Made by a program: the position numbers and the translations under genes. From Pratylenchus scribneri (lineage: Eukaryota; Nematoda; Chromadorea; Rhabditida; Pratylenchidae), in contig JAQSEB010000021.1 of the NCBI GenBank assembly GCA_030063045.1, forward strand, positions 2,604,001 to 2,668,000: 64,000 nt of DNA, given 5' to 3'. Positions within the stretch are counted from its first letter, which is position 1, and each line of letters opens with the position of its first letter. Below the pieces are notes generated by a model that did not search any database, was not told the DNA's origin, and saw only the letters and a list, made by a program, of their open reading frames with translations. Below, piece by piece: positions 20,801 to 33,663 of the stretch.

Positions 20801-21897
20801 GCCCCTTTTTTTCTGCCCCATTTCTGCCCCTTTTTTTCTGCCCCTTTTTTTCTGCCCCATTTCTGCCCACTTTTTTTCTGCCCCATTTCTGCCCCTTTTT
20901 TTTCTGCCCCATTTCTGCCCCTTTTTTTCTGCCCTATTTCTGTCCCATTTCTGCTCCTTTTTTTCTGCCCCTTTTTTCTGCCCCTTTTTTTCTGCCCCAT
21001 TTCTGCCCCTTTTTTCTGCCCCTTTTTTTCTGCCCCATTTCTGCCCCTTTTTTTCTGCCCCATTTCTGCCCCTTTTTTTCTGCCCCTTTTTTTCTGCCCC
21101 ATTTCTGCCCCTTTTTTCTGCCCCTTTTTTTCTGCCCCTTTTTTTCTGCCCCATTTCTGCCCCCTTTTTTTCTGCCCCATTTCTGCCCCTTTTTTTCTGC
21201 CCCTTTTTTTCTGCCCCATTTCTGCCCCTTTTTTTCTGCCCCTTTTTTTCTGCCCCATTTCTGCCCCTTTTTTTCTGCCCCTTTTTTTCTGCCCCATTTC
21301 TGCCCCTTTTTTTCTGCCCCTTTTTTTCTGCCCCATTTCTGCCCCTTTTTTCTGCCCCTTTTTTCTGCCCCCTTTTTTTCTGCCCCTTTTTTCTGCCCCT
21401 TTTTTTCTCCCTCTTTTTTTCTGCCCCATTTCTGCCCCTTTTTTCTGCCCTTTTTTTCTGCCCCTTTTTTTTTGCCCCATTTCTGCCCCTTTTTTTCTGC
21501 CCCATTTCTGCTCCTTTTTTTCTGCCCCTTTTTTCTGCCCCTTTTTTTCTGCCCCATTTCTGCCCCTTTTTTCTGCCCCTTTTTTTCTGCCCCATTTCTG
21601 TTCCTTTTTTCTGCCCCTTTTTTCTGCCCCTTTTTTTCTGCCCCTTTTTTTCTGCCCCATTTCTGCCCCCTTTTTTTCTGCCCCTTTTTTTCTGCCCCAT
21701 TTCTGCCCCTTTTTTTCTGCCCCCTTTTTCTGCCGCATTTCTGCCCCCTTTTTTCTGCCCCATTTCTGCCCTTTTTTCTGCCCCCCTTTTTTTCTGCCCC
21801 ATTTCTGCCCCCTTTTTTCTGCCCCTTTTTTCTGCCCCTTTTTTCTGCCCCTTTTTTTCTGCCTCATTTCTGCCCTTTTTTCTGCCCCTTTTTTTCT

Positions 21898-23957
21898 TCC
21901 ACATTTTCTGCCACATTTTTCCTGCCACATTTTCTGCCATATTTTTTTTGGCCACTTTTCCTGCCACATTTCCTGTCACATTTCCTGCCACATTTTCTGC
22001 CACATTTTCTGCCACATTTTTCCTGCCCCATTTCTTCCCCTTTTTTTCTGCCCCTTTTTTCTGCCCCCTTTTTTTCTGCCCCTTTTTCTGCCCCTTTTTT
22101 TCTCCCTCTTTTTTTCTGCCCCATTTCTGCCCCTTTTTTCTGCCCCTTTTTTTCTGCCCCTTTTTTTCTGCCCCATTTCTGCCCCTTTTTTCTGCCCCTT
22201 TTTTTCTGCCCCATTTCTGCCCCCTTTTTTTCTGCCCCTTTTTTTCTGCCCCTTTTTTCTGCCCCATTTCTGCCCCTTTTTTTCTGCCCCATTTCTGCCC
22301 CCTTTTTTTCTGCCCCTTTTTTCTGCCCCATTTCTGCCCCCTTTTTTTCTGCCCCTTTTTTCTGCCCCATTTCTGCCCCCTTTTTTTCTGCCCCTTTTTT
22401 TCTGCCCCATTTCTGTCCCTTTTTTCTGCCCCTTTTTTCTGCCCCTTTTTTTCCTGCCCCTTTTTTTCTGCCCCATTTCTGCCCCTTTTTTTCTGCCCCA
22501 TTTCTGCCCCTTTTTTTCTGCCCCATTTCTGCCCCTTTTTTTCTGCCCCTTTTTTTCTGCCCCATTTCTGCCCCCTTTTTTTCCTGCCCCTTTTTTTCTG
22601 CCCCATTTCTGCCCCTTTTTTTCTGCCCCATTTCTGCCCCTTTTTTTTCTGCCCCTTTTTTCTGCCCCTTTTTTTCTGCCCCTTTTTTTCTGCCCCTTTT
22701 TTTCTGCCCCATTTCTGCCCCTTTTTTCTGCCCCTTTTTTTCTGCCCCATTTCTGCCCCTTTTTTTCTGCCCCTTTTTTTCTGCCCCATTTCTGCCCCTT
22801 TTTTTCTGCCCCTTTTTTCTGCCCTTTTTTCTGCCCCATTTCTGCCCCCTTTTATTCTGCCCCATTTCTGCCCCTTTTTTCTGCCCCTTTTTTTCTGCCC
22901 CATTTCTGCCCCTTTTTTTTCCTGCCCCTTTTTTTCTGCCCCTTTTTTTCTGCCCCATTTCTGCCCCTTTTTTTCTGCCCCATTTCTGCCCCTTTTTTTC
23001 TGCCCCATTTCTGCCCACTTTTTTTCTGCCCCATTTCTGCCCCTTTTTTTTCTGCCCCATTTCTGCCCCTTTTTTTTTGCCCCATTTCTGCCCCTTTTTT
23101 TCTGCCCCATTTCTGCTCCTTTTTTTCTGCCCCTTTTTTCTGCCCCTTTTTTTCTGCCCCATTTCTGCCCCTTTTTTCTGCCCCTTTTTTTCTGCCCCAT
23201 TTCTGTTCCTTTTTTCTGCCCCTTTTTTCTGCCCCTTTTTTTCTGCCCCTTTTTTTCTGCCCCTTTTTTTCTGCCCCATTTCTGCCCCTTTTTTTCTGCC
23301 CCATTTCTGCCCCTTTTTTTCTGCCCCCTTTTTCTGCCGCATTTCTGCCCCCTTTTTTCTGCCCCATTTCTGCCCTTTTTTCTGCCCCCCTTTTTTTCTG
23401 CCCCATTTCTGCCCCCTTTTTTCTGCCCCTTTTTTCTGCCCCTTTTTTTCTGCCTCATTTCTGCCCTTTTTTCTGCCCCTTTTTTTCTTCCACATTTTCT
23501 GCCACATTTTTCCTGCCACATTTTCTGCCATATTTTTTTTGGCCACTTTTCCTGCCACATTTCCTGTCACATTTTCTGCCACATTTTCTGCCACATTTTC
23601 TGCCACATTTTTCCTGCCACATTTTCTGCCATATTTTTTTTGGCCACTTTTCCTGCCACATTTCCTGTCACATTTCCTGCCACATTTTCTGCCCCTTTTT
23701 TCTGCCCCATTTCTGCCCCTTTTTTTCTGCCCTTTTTTCTGCCCCTTTTTTTCTTCCACATTTTCTGCCACATTTTTCCTGCCACATTTTCTGCCATATT
23801 TTTTTTGGCCACTTTTCCTGCCACATTTCCTGTCACATTTCCTGCCACATTTTCTGCCACATTTTCTGCCACATTTTTCCTGCCACATTTTCTGCCATAT
23901 TTTTTTTGGCCACTTTTCCTGCCACATTTCCTGTCACATTTCCTGCCACATTTTCTG
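21898..23957. repeat. Variant blocks with TGCCACA in place of TGCCCC
   Basis: Blocks at about 21898-22027, 23489-23691 and 23755-23957 are built from CTGCCACATTTT, CCTGCCACATTT, CCTGTCACATTT and CTGCCATATTTTTTTTGGCC. On the other strand this is TGTGGCAG rather than GGGGCAG. Two further copies occur at about 26340-26467 and 28585-28712. The order of sub-units is preserved from block to block, so the blocks were copied as wholes. Confidence 0.88.
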
Positions 23958-25949
23958 CCCCTTTTTTCTGCCCCATTTCTGCCCCTTTTTTTCTGCCCCT
24001 TTTTTTCTGCCCCTTTTTTTCTGCCCCTTTTTTCTGCCCCATTTCTGCCCCTTTTTTTCTGCCCCATTTCTGCCCCCTTTTTTTCTGCCCCTTTTTTCTG
24101 CCCCATTTCTGCCCCTTTTTTTCTGCCCCTTTTTTTCTGCCCCATTTCTGTCCCTTTTTTCTGCCCCTTTTTTCTGCCCCTTTTTTTCCTGCCCCTTTTT
24201 TTCTGCCCCATTTCTGCCCCTTTTTTTCTGCCCCATTTCTGCCCCTTTTTTTCTGCCCCATTTCTGCCCCTTTTTTTCTGCCCCTTTTTTCTGCCGCATT
24301 TCTGCCCCCTTTTTTTCTGCCCCATTTCTGCCCCTTTTTTCTGCCCCTTTTTTTCTGCCCCATTTCTGCCCCCTTTTTTTCCTGCCCCTTTTTTTCTGCC
24401 CCATTTCTGCCCCTTTTTTTCTGCCCCATTTCTGCCCCTTTTTTTTCTGCCCCTTTTTTCTGCCCCTTTTTTTCTGCCCCTTTTTTTCTGCCCCTTTTTT
24501 TCTGCCCCATTTCTGCCCCTTTTTTCTGCCCCTTTTTTTCTGCCCCATTTCTGCCCCTTTTTTTCTGCCCCTTTTTTTCTGCCCCATTTCTGCCCCTTTT
24601 TTTCTGCCCCTTTTTTCTGCCCTTTTTTCTGCCCCATTTCTGCCCCCTTTTATTCTGCCCCATTTCTGCCCCTTTTTTCTGCCCCTTTTTTTCTGCCCCA
24701 TTTCTGCCCCTTTTTTTTCCTGCCCCTTTTTTTCTGCCCCTTTTTTTCTGCCCCATTTCTGCCCCTTTTTTTCTGCCCCATTTCTGCCCCTTTTTTTCTG
24801 CCCCATTTCTGCCCACTTTTTTTCTGCCCCATTTCTGCCCCTTTTTTTTCTGCCCCATTTCTGCCCCTTTTTTTCTGCCCCATTTCTGTCCCTTTTTTCT
24901 GCCCCTTTTTTCTGCCCCTTTTTTTCTGCCCCTTTTTTTCTGCCCCATTTCTGCCCATTTTTTCTGCCCCATTTCTGCCCCTTTTTTTCTGCCCCTTTTT
25001 TCTGCCCCTTTTTTTCTGCCCCATTTCTGCCCCTTTTTTTTCTGCCCCATTTCTGCCCCTTTTTTTCTGCCCCATTTCTGTCCCTTTTTTCTGCCCCTTT
25101 TTTTCTGCCCCTTTTTTTCTGCCCCATTTCTGCCCATTTTTTCTGCCCCATTTCTGCCCCTTTTTTTCTGCCCCTTTTTTCTGCCCCTTTTTTCTGCCCC
25201 ATTTCTGCCCCTTTTTTCTGCCCATTTTTTCTGCCCCATTTCTGCCCCTTTTTTTCTGCCCCATTTCTGCCCCTTTTTTTCTGCCCCATTTCTGCCCCCT
25301 TTTTTTCTGCCCCTTTTTTTCTGCCCCTTTTTTTCTGCCCCTTTTTTTCTGTCCACATTTCTGCCCCTTTTTTTCTGCCCCATTTCTGCCCCTTTTTTTC
25401 TGCCCCTTTTTTCTGCCCTTTTTTCTGCCCCATTTCTGCCCCCTTTTATTCTGCCCCATTTCTGCCCCTTTTTTCTGCCCCATTTCTGCCCCTTTTTTTT
25501 CCTGCCCCTTTTTTTCTGCCCACTTTTTTTCTGCCCCATTTCTGCCCCTTTTTTTTCTGCCCCATTTCTGCCCCTTTTTTTCTGCCCTATTTCTGCCCCC
25601 TTTTTTTCTGCCCCATTTCTGCCCCTTTTTTTCTGCCCCATTTCTGCCCCTTTTTTTCTGTCCCATTTCTGCTCCTTTTTTTCTGCCCCCTTTTTTCTGC
25701 CCCTTTTTTTCTGCCCCATTTCTGCCCCTTTTTTCTGCCCCTTTTTTTCTGCCCCATTTCTGCCCCTTTTTTTCTGCCCCATTTCTGCCTCTTTTTTACT
25801 GCCCCATTTCTGCCCCATTTCTGCCCCTTTTTTTCTGCCCCTTTTTTTCTGCCCCATTTCTGCCCCTTTTTTTCTGCCCCTTTTTTTCTGCCCCATTTCT
25901 GCCCCTTTTTTCTGCCCCTTTTTTTCTGCCCCTTTTTTTCTGCCCCATT

Positions 25950-28900
25950 TCTGCTCCTTTTTTTCTGCCCCTTTTTTCTGCCCCTTTTTTTCTGCCCCAT
26001 TTCTGCCCCTTTTTTCTGCCCCTTTTTTTCTGCCCCATTTCTGTTCCTTTTTTCTGCCCCTTTTTTCTGCCCCTTTTTTTCTGCCCCTTTTTTTCTGCCC
26101 CATTTCTGCCCCCTTTTTTTCTGCCCCTTTTTTTCTGCCCCATTTCTGCCCCTTTTTTTCTGCCCCTTTTTTCTGCCGCATTTCTGCCCCCTTTTTTCTG
26201 CCCCATTTCTGCCCTTTTTTCTGCCCCCCTTTTTTTCTGCCCCATTTCTGCCCCCTTTTTTCTGCCCCTTTTTTCTGCCCCTTTTTTCTGCCCCTTTTTT
26301 TCTGCCTCATTTCTGCCCTTTTTTCTGCCCCTTTTTTTCTTCCACATTTTCTGCCACATTTTTCCTGCCACATTTTCTGCCATATTTTTTTTGGCCACTT
26401 TTCCTGCCACATTTCCTGTCACATTTCCTGCCACATTTTCTGCCACATTTTCTGCCACATTTTTCCTGCCCCATTTCTTCCCCTTTTTTTCTGCCCCTTT
26501 TTTCTGCCCCCTTTTTTTCTGCCCCTTTTTTTCTGCCCCTTTTTTTCTCCCTCTTTTTTTCTGCCCCATTTCTGCCCCTTTTTTCTGCCCCTTTTTTTCT
26601 GCCCCTTTTTTTCTGCCCCTTTTTTTCTGCCCCATTTCTGCCCCTTTTTTCTGCCCCTTTTTTTCTGCCCCATTTCTGCCCCCTTTTTTTCTGCCCCTTT
26701 TTTCTGCCCCATTTCTGCCCCCTTTTTTCTGCCCCCTTTTTTTCTGCCCCTTTTTTCTGCCCCATTTCTGCCCCCTTTTTTTCTGCCCCTTTTTTTCTGC
26801 CCCATTTCTGTCCCTTTTTTCTGCCCCTTTTTTCTGCCCCTTTTTTTCTGCCCCTTTTTTTCTGCCCCTTTTTTTCTGCCCCATTTCTGCCCCTTTTTTT
26901 CTGCCCCTTTTTTTCTGCCCCATTTCTGCCCCTTTTTTCTGCCCCTTTTTTTCTGTCCCATTTCTGCCCCCTTTTTTTCTGCCCCTTTTTTCTGCCCCAT
27001 TTCTGCCCCTTTTTTTCTGCCCCATTTCTGCCCCCTTTTTTTCTGCCCCTTTTTTCTGCCCCATTTCTGCCCCCTTTTTTTCTGCCCCTTTTTTTCTGCC
27101 CCATTTCTGTCCCTTTTTTCTGCCCCTTTTTTCTGCCCCTTTTTTTCTGCCCCTTTTTTTCTGCCCCTTTTTTTCTGCCCTTTTTTCTGCCCCTTTTTTC
27201 TGCCCCATTTCTGCCCCTTTTTTTCTGCCCCATTTCTGCCCCTTTTTTTCTGCCCCATTTCTGCCCCCTTTTTTTCCTGCCCCTTTTTTTCTGCCCCTTT
27301 TTTTCTGCCCCATTTCTGCCCCCTTTTTTCTGCCCCTTTTTTCTGCCCCATTTCTGCCCCTTTTTTTCTGCCCCATTTCTGCCCCTTTTTTTCTGCCCCA
27401 TTTCTGCCCCCTTTTTTTCTGCCCCATTTCTGCCCCTTTTTTTCTGCCCCATTTCTGCCCCTTTTTTTCTGCCCCATTTCTGCCCCTTTTTTTCTGCCCC
27501 TTTTTTCTGCCCCTTTTTTTCTGCCCCTTTTTTTCTGCCCCATTTCTGCCCCTTTTTTCTGCCCCTTTTTTTCTGCCCCATTTCTGCCTCTTTTTTCTGC
27601 CCCTTTTTTTCTGCCCTATTTCTGCCCCCTTTTTTTCTGCTCCATTTCTGCCCCTTTTTTCTGCCCCATTTCTGCCCCCTTTTTTTCTGCCCCTTTTTTT
27701 CTGCCCCATTTCTGCCCCTTTTTTTCTGCCCCATTTCTGCCCCTTTTTTTTCTTCCCCTTTTTTCTGCCCCTTTTTTTCTGCCCCTTTTTTTCTGCCCCT
27801 TTTTTTCTGCCCCATTTCTGCCCCTTTTTTCTGCCCCTTTTTTTCTGCCCAATTTCTGCCCCTTTTTTTCTGCCCCATTTCTGCCCCTTTTTTCTGCCCC
27901 TTTTTTTCTGCCCCATTTCTGCCCCTTTTTTTCTGCCCCATTTCTGCCCCTTTTTTTCTGCCCCATTTCTGCCCCTTTTTTTCTGCCCCATTTCTGTTCC
28001 TTTTTTTCTGCCCTATTTCTGCCCCCTTTTTTTCTGCCCCATTTCTGCCTCTTTTTTCTGCCTCTTTTTTCTGCCCCTTTTTTCTGCCCCTTTTTTACTG
28101 CCCCATTTCTGCCCCTTTTTTTCTGCCCCATTTCTGCCCCATTTCTGCCCCTTTTTTTTCTGCCCCATTTCTGCCCCTTTTTTCTGCCCCTTTTTTTCTG
28201 CCCCATTTCTGCTCCTTTTTTTCTGCCCCTTTTTTTCTGCCCCATTTCTGCCCCTTTTTTCTGCCCCTTTTTTTCTGCCCCATTTCTGTTCCTTTTTTCT
28301 GCCCCTTTTTTCTGCCCCTTTTTTTCTGCCCCTTTTTTTCTGCCCCATTTCTGCCCCCTTTTTTTCTGCCCCTTTTTTTCTGCCCCATTTCTGCCCCTTT
28401 TTTTCTGCCCCTTTTTTCTGCCGCATTTCTGCCCCCTTTTTTCTGCCCCATTTCTGCCCTTTTTTCTGCCCCCCTTTTTTTCTGCCCCATTTCTGCCCCC
28501 TTTTTTCTGCCCCTTTTTTCTGCCCCTTTTTTCTGCCCCTTTTTTTCTGCCTCATTTCTGCCCTTTTTTCTGCCCCTTTTTTTCTTCCACATTTTCTGCC
28601 ACATTTTTCCTGCCACATTTTCTGCCATATTTTTTTTGGCCACTTTTCCTGCCACATTTCCTGTCACATTTCCTGCCACATTTTCTGCCACATTTTCTGC
28701 CACATTTTTCCTGCCCCATTTCTTCCCCTTTTTTTCTGCCCCTTTTTTCTGCCCCCTTTTTTTCTGCCCCTTTTTTTCTGCCCCTTTTTTTCTCCCTCTT
28801 TTTTTCTGCCCCATTTCTGCCCCTTTTTTCTGCCCCTTTTTTTCTGCCCCTTTTTTTCTGCCCCTTTTTTTCTGCCCCATTTCTGCCCCTTTTTTCTGCC

Positions 28901-30236
28901 CCTTTTTTTCTGCCCCATTTCTGCCCCCTTTTTTTCTGCCCCTTTTTTCTGCCCCATTTCTGCCCCCTTTTTTCTGCCCCCTTTTTTTCTGCCCCTTTTT
29001 TCTGCCCCATTTCTGCCCCCTTTTTTTCTGCCCCTTTTTTTCTGCCCCATTTCTGTCCCTTTTTTCTGCCCCTTTTTTCTGCCCCTTTTTTTCTGCCCCT
29101 TTTTTTCTGCCCCTTTTTTTCTGCCCCATTTCTGCCCCTTTTTTTCTGCCCCTTTTTTTCTGCCCCATTTCTGCCCCTTTTTTCTGCCCCTTTTTTTCTG
29201 TCCCATTTCTGCCCCCTTTTTTTCTGCCCCTTTTTTCTGCCCCATTTCTGCCCCTTTTTTTCTGCCCCATTTCTGCCCCCTTTTTTTCTGCCCCTTTTTT
29301 CTGCCCCATTTCTGCCCCCTTTTTTTCTGCCCCTTTTTTTCTGCCCCATTTCTGTCCCTTTTTTCTGCCCCTTTTTTCTGCCCCTTTTTTTCTGCCCCTT
29401 TTTTTCTGCCCCTTTTTTTCTGCCCTTTTTTCTGCCCCTTTTTTCTGCCCCATTTCTGCCCCTTTTTTTCTGCCCCATTTCTGCCCCTTTTTTTCTGCCC
29501 CATTTCTGCCCCCTTTTTTTCCTGCCCCTTTTTTTCTGCCCCTTTTTTTCTGCCCCATTTCTGCCCCCTTTTTTCTGCCCCTTTTTTCTGCCCCATTTCT
29601 GCCCCTTTTTTTCTGCCCCATTTCTGCCCCTTTTTTTCTGCCCCATTTCTGCCCCCTTTTTTTCTGCCCCATTTCTGCCCCTTTTTTTCTGCCCCATTTC
29701 TGCCCCTTTTTTTCTGCCCCATTTCTGCCCCTTTTTTTCTGCCCCTTTTTTCTGCCCCTTTTTTTCTGCCCCTTTTTTTCTGCCCCATTTCTGCCCCTTT
29801 TTTCTGCCCCTTTTTTTCTGCCCCATTTCTGCCTCTTTTTTCTGCCCCTTTTTTTCTGCCCTATTTCTGCCCCCTTTTTTTCTGCTCCATTTCTGCCCCT
29901 TTTTTCTGCCCCATTTCTGCCCCCTTTTTTTCTGCCCCTTTTTTTCTGCCCCATTTCTGCCCCTTTTTTTCTGCCCCATTTCTGCCCCTTTTTTTTCTTC
30001 CCCTTTTTTCTGCCCCTTTTTTTCTGCCCCTTTTTTTCTGCCCCTTTTTTTCTGCCCCATTTCTGCCCCTTTTTTCTGCCCCTTTTTTTCTGCCCAATTT
30101 CTGCCCCTTTTTTTCTGCCCCATTTCTGCCCCTTTTTTCTGCCCCTTTTTTTCTGCCCCATTTCTGCCCCTTTTTTTCTGCCCCATTTCTGCCCCTTTTT
30201 TTCTGCCCCATTTCTGCCCCTTTTTTTCTGCCCCAT
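25950..30236. repeat. Tandem higher-order duplication, 2245-bp period
   Basis: Landmarks recur 2245 bp apart: CTGTTCC at 26041 and 28286, the TGCCACA blocks at 26340 and 28585, and the long stretch 26307-27941 whose translation is identical to that of 28552-30186. The near identity over at least 1.6 kb indicates recent unequal exchange or replication slippage. Confidence 0.9.
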
Positions 30237-33200
30237 TTCTGTTCCTTTTTTTCTGCCCTATTTCTGCCCCCTTTTTTTCTGCCCCATTTCTGCCTCTTTT
30301 TTCTGCCTCTTTTTTCTGCCCCTTTTTTCTGCCCCTTTTTTACTGCCCCATTTCTGCCCCTTTTTTTCTGCCCCATTTCTGCCCCATTTCTGCCCCTTTT
30401 TTTTCTGCCCCATTTCTGCCCCTTTTTTCTGCCCCTTTTTTTCTGCCCCATTTCTGCTCCTTTTTTTCTGCCCCTTTTTTCTGCCCCTTTTTTTCTGCCC
30501 CATTTCTGCCCCTTTTTTCTGCCCCTTTTTTTCTGCCCCTTTTTTTCTGCCCCTTTTTTCTCCCTCTTTTTTTCTGCCCCATTTCTGCCCCTTTTTTCTG
30601 CCCTATTTCTGCCCCCTTTTTTTCTGCTCCATTTCTGCCCCTTTTTTTTCTGCCCCATTTCTGCCCCATTTCTGCCTCTTTTTTCTGCCCCTTTTTTTCT
30701 GCCCCTTTTTTTCTGCCCCATTTCTGCCCCTTTTTTTCTGCCCTATTTCTGCCCCCTTTTTTTCTGCTCCATTTCTGCCCCTTTTTTCTGCCCCATTTCT
30801 GCCCCCTTTTTTTCTGCCCCTTTTTTTCTGCCCCATTTCTGCCCCTTTTTTCTGCCCCTTTTTTTCTGCCCCATTTCTGCCCCTTTTTTTCTGCCCCATT
30901 TCTGCCCCTTTTTTTCTGCCCCATTTCTGCCCCTTTTTTTCTGCCCCATTTCTGTTCCTTTTTTTCTGCCCTATTTCTGCCCCCTTTTTTTCTGCCCCAT
31001 TTCTGCCCCCTTTTTTTCTGCCCCTTTTTTCTGCCCCATTTCTGCCCCCTTTTTTTCTGCCCCTTTTTTTCTGCCCCTTTTTTTCTGCCCCTTTTTTTCT
31101 GCCCCCTTTTTTTCTGCCCCTTTTTTTCTGCCCCCTTTTTTTCTGCCCCATTTCTGCCCCTTTTTTCTGCCCCATTTCTGCCCCCTTTTTTTCTGCCCCT
31201 TTTTTTCTGCCCCTTTTTTTCTGCCCCTTTTTTTCTGCCCCATTTCTGCCCCTTTTTTTCTGCCCCCTTTTTTTCTGCCCCTTTTTTTCTGCCCCATTTC
31301 TGCCCCTTTTTTCTGCCCCATTTCTGCCCCCTTTTTTTCTGCCCCTTTTTTTCTGCCCCATTTCTGTCCCTTTTTTCTGCCCCTTTTTTCTGCCCCTTTT
31401 TTTCTGCCCCTTTTTTCTGCCCCTTTTTTTCTGCCCCATTTCTGCCCTTTTTTTCTGCCCCATTTCTGCCCCTTTTTTACTGCCCCATTTCTGCCTCATT
31501 TCTGTCCCTTTTTTTCTGCCCCTTTTTTCTGCCCCTTTTTTTCTGCCCCATTTCTGCCCCTTTTTTTCTGCCCCATTTCTGCCCCCTTTTTTTCCTGCCC
31601 CTTTTTTTCTGCCCCTTTTTTTCTGCCCCATTTCTGCCCCCTTTTTTCTGCCCCTTTTTTCTGCCCCATTTCTGCCCCTTTTTTTCTGCCCCATTTCTGC
31701 CCCTTTTTTTCTGCCCCATTTCTGCCCCCTTTTTTTCTGCCCCATTTCTGCCCCTTTTTTTCTGCCCCATTTCTGCCCCTTTTTTTCTGCCCCATTTCTG
31801 CCCCTTTTTTTCTGCCCCTTTTTTCTGCCCCTTTTTTTCTGCCCCTTTTTTTCTGCCCCATTTCTGCCCCTTTTTTCTGCCCCTTTTTTTCTGCCCCATT
31901 TCTGCCCCTTTTTTTCTGCCCCTTTTTTTCTGCCCCATTTCTGCCCCTTTTTTTCTGCCCCATTTCTGCCCCCTTTTTTTCTGCCCCTTTTTTCTGCCCT
32001 ATTTCTGCCCCCTTTTTTTCTGCCCCTTTTTTTCTGCCCCTTTTTTTCTGCCCCTTTTTTTCTGCCCCATTTCTGCCCCTTTTTTTCTGCCCCATTTCTG
32101 CCCCTTTTTTTCTGCCCCATTTCTGCCCCTTTTTTTCTGCCCCATTTCTGCCCCCTTTTTTTCTGCCCCATTTCTGCCCCTTTTTTTCTGTCTTTTTTTT
32201 TCTGCCCCATTTCTGCCCCTTTTTTCTGCCCCTTTTTTTCTGCCCCATTTCTGCCCCTTTTTTTTTGCCCCTTTTTTTCTGCCCCATTTCTGCCCCTTTT
32301 TTCTGCCCCTTTTTTTCTGCCCCATTTCTGCCCCCTTTTTTTCTGCCCCTTTTTTCTGCCCCATTTCTGCCCCTTTTTTTCTGCCCCATTTCTGCCCCTT
32401 TTTTTCTGCCCTATTTCTGCCCCCTTTTTTTCTGCTCCATTTCTGCCCCTTTTTTTTCTGCCCCATTTCTGCCCCTTTTTTTCTGCCCCTTTTTTTCTGC
32501 CCCATTTCTGCCCCTTTTTTTTGCCCCTTTTTTTCTGCCCCATTTCTGCCCCTTTTTTCTGCCCCTTTTTTTCTGCCCCATTTCTGCCCCTTTTTTTCTG
32601 CCCCTTTTTTTCTGCCCCATTTCTGCCCCTTTTTTTCTGCCCTATTTCTGCCCCCTTTTTTCTGCCCCTTTTTTCTGCCCCATTTCTGCCCCTTTTTTTC
32701 TGCCCCATTTCTGCCCCTTTTTTTCTGCCCCATTTCTGCCCCCTTTTTTCTGCCCCTTTTTTCTGCCCCATTTCTGCCCCTTTTTTTCTGTCTTTTTTTT
32801 TCTGCCCCATTTCTGCCCCTTTTTTCTGCCCCTTTTTTTCTGCCCCATTTCTGCCCCTTTTTTTTTGCCCCTTTTTTTCTGCCCCATTTCTGCCCCTTTT
32901 TTCTGCCCCTTTTTTTCTGCCCCATTTCTGCCCCCTTTTTTTCTGCCCCATTTCTGCCCCTTTTTTTCTGTCTTTTTTTTTCTGCCCCATTTCTGCCCCC
33001 TTTTTTTCTGCCCCTTTTTTCTGCCCCATTTCTGCCCCTTTTTTTCTGCCCCATTTCTGCCCCTTTTTTTCTGCCCTATTTCTGCCCCCTTTTTTTCTGC
33101 TCCATTTCTGCCCCTTTTTTTTCTGCCCCATTTCTGCCCCTTTTTTTCTGCCCCTTTTTTTCTGCCCCATTTCTGCCCTTTTTTTCTGCCCCTCTTTTTC

Positions 33201-33663
33201 TGCCCCTTTTTTTCTGCCCCATTTCTGCCCCTTTTTTTCTGCCCCCTTTTTTTCTGCCCCATTTCTGCCCCTTTTTTTCTGCCCCTTTTTTTCTGCCCCA
33301 TTTCTGCCCCTTTTTTTCTGCCCCTTTTTTTCTGTCCCATTTCTGCCCCTTTTTTTCTGCACCTTTTTTTCTGCCCCTTTTTTTCTGCCCCATTTCTGCC
33401 CCCTTTTTTTCTGCCCCTTTTTTCTGCCCCATTTCTGCCCCTTTTTTTCTGCCCCATTTCTGCCCCTTTTTTTCTGCCCCATTTCTGCCCCCTTTTTTTC
33501 TGCCCCATTTCTGCCCCTTTTTTTCTGCCCCATTTCTGCCCCTTTTTTTCTGCCCCATTTCTGCCCCTTTTTTTCTGCCCCTTTTTTCTGCCCCTTTTTT
33601 TCTGCCCCTTTTTTTCTGCCCCATTTCTGCCCCTTTTTTCTGCCCCTTTTTTTCTGCCCCATT

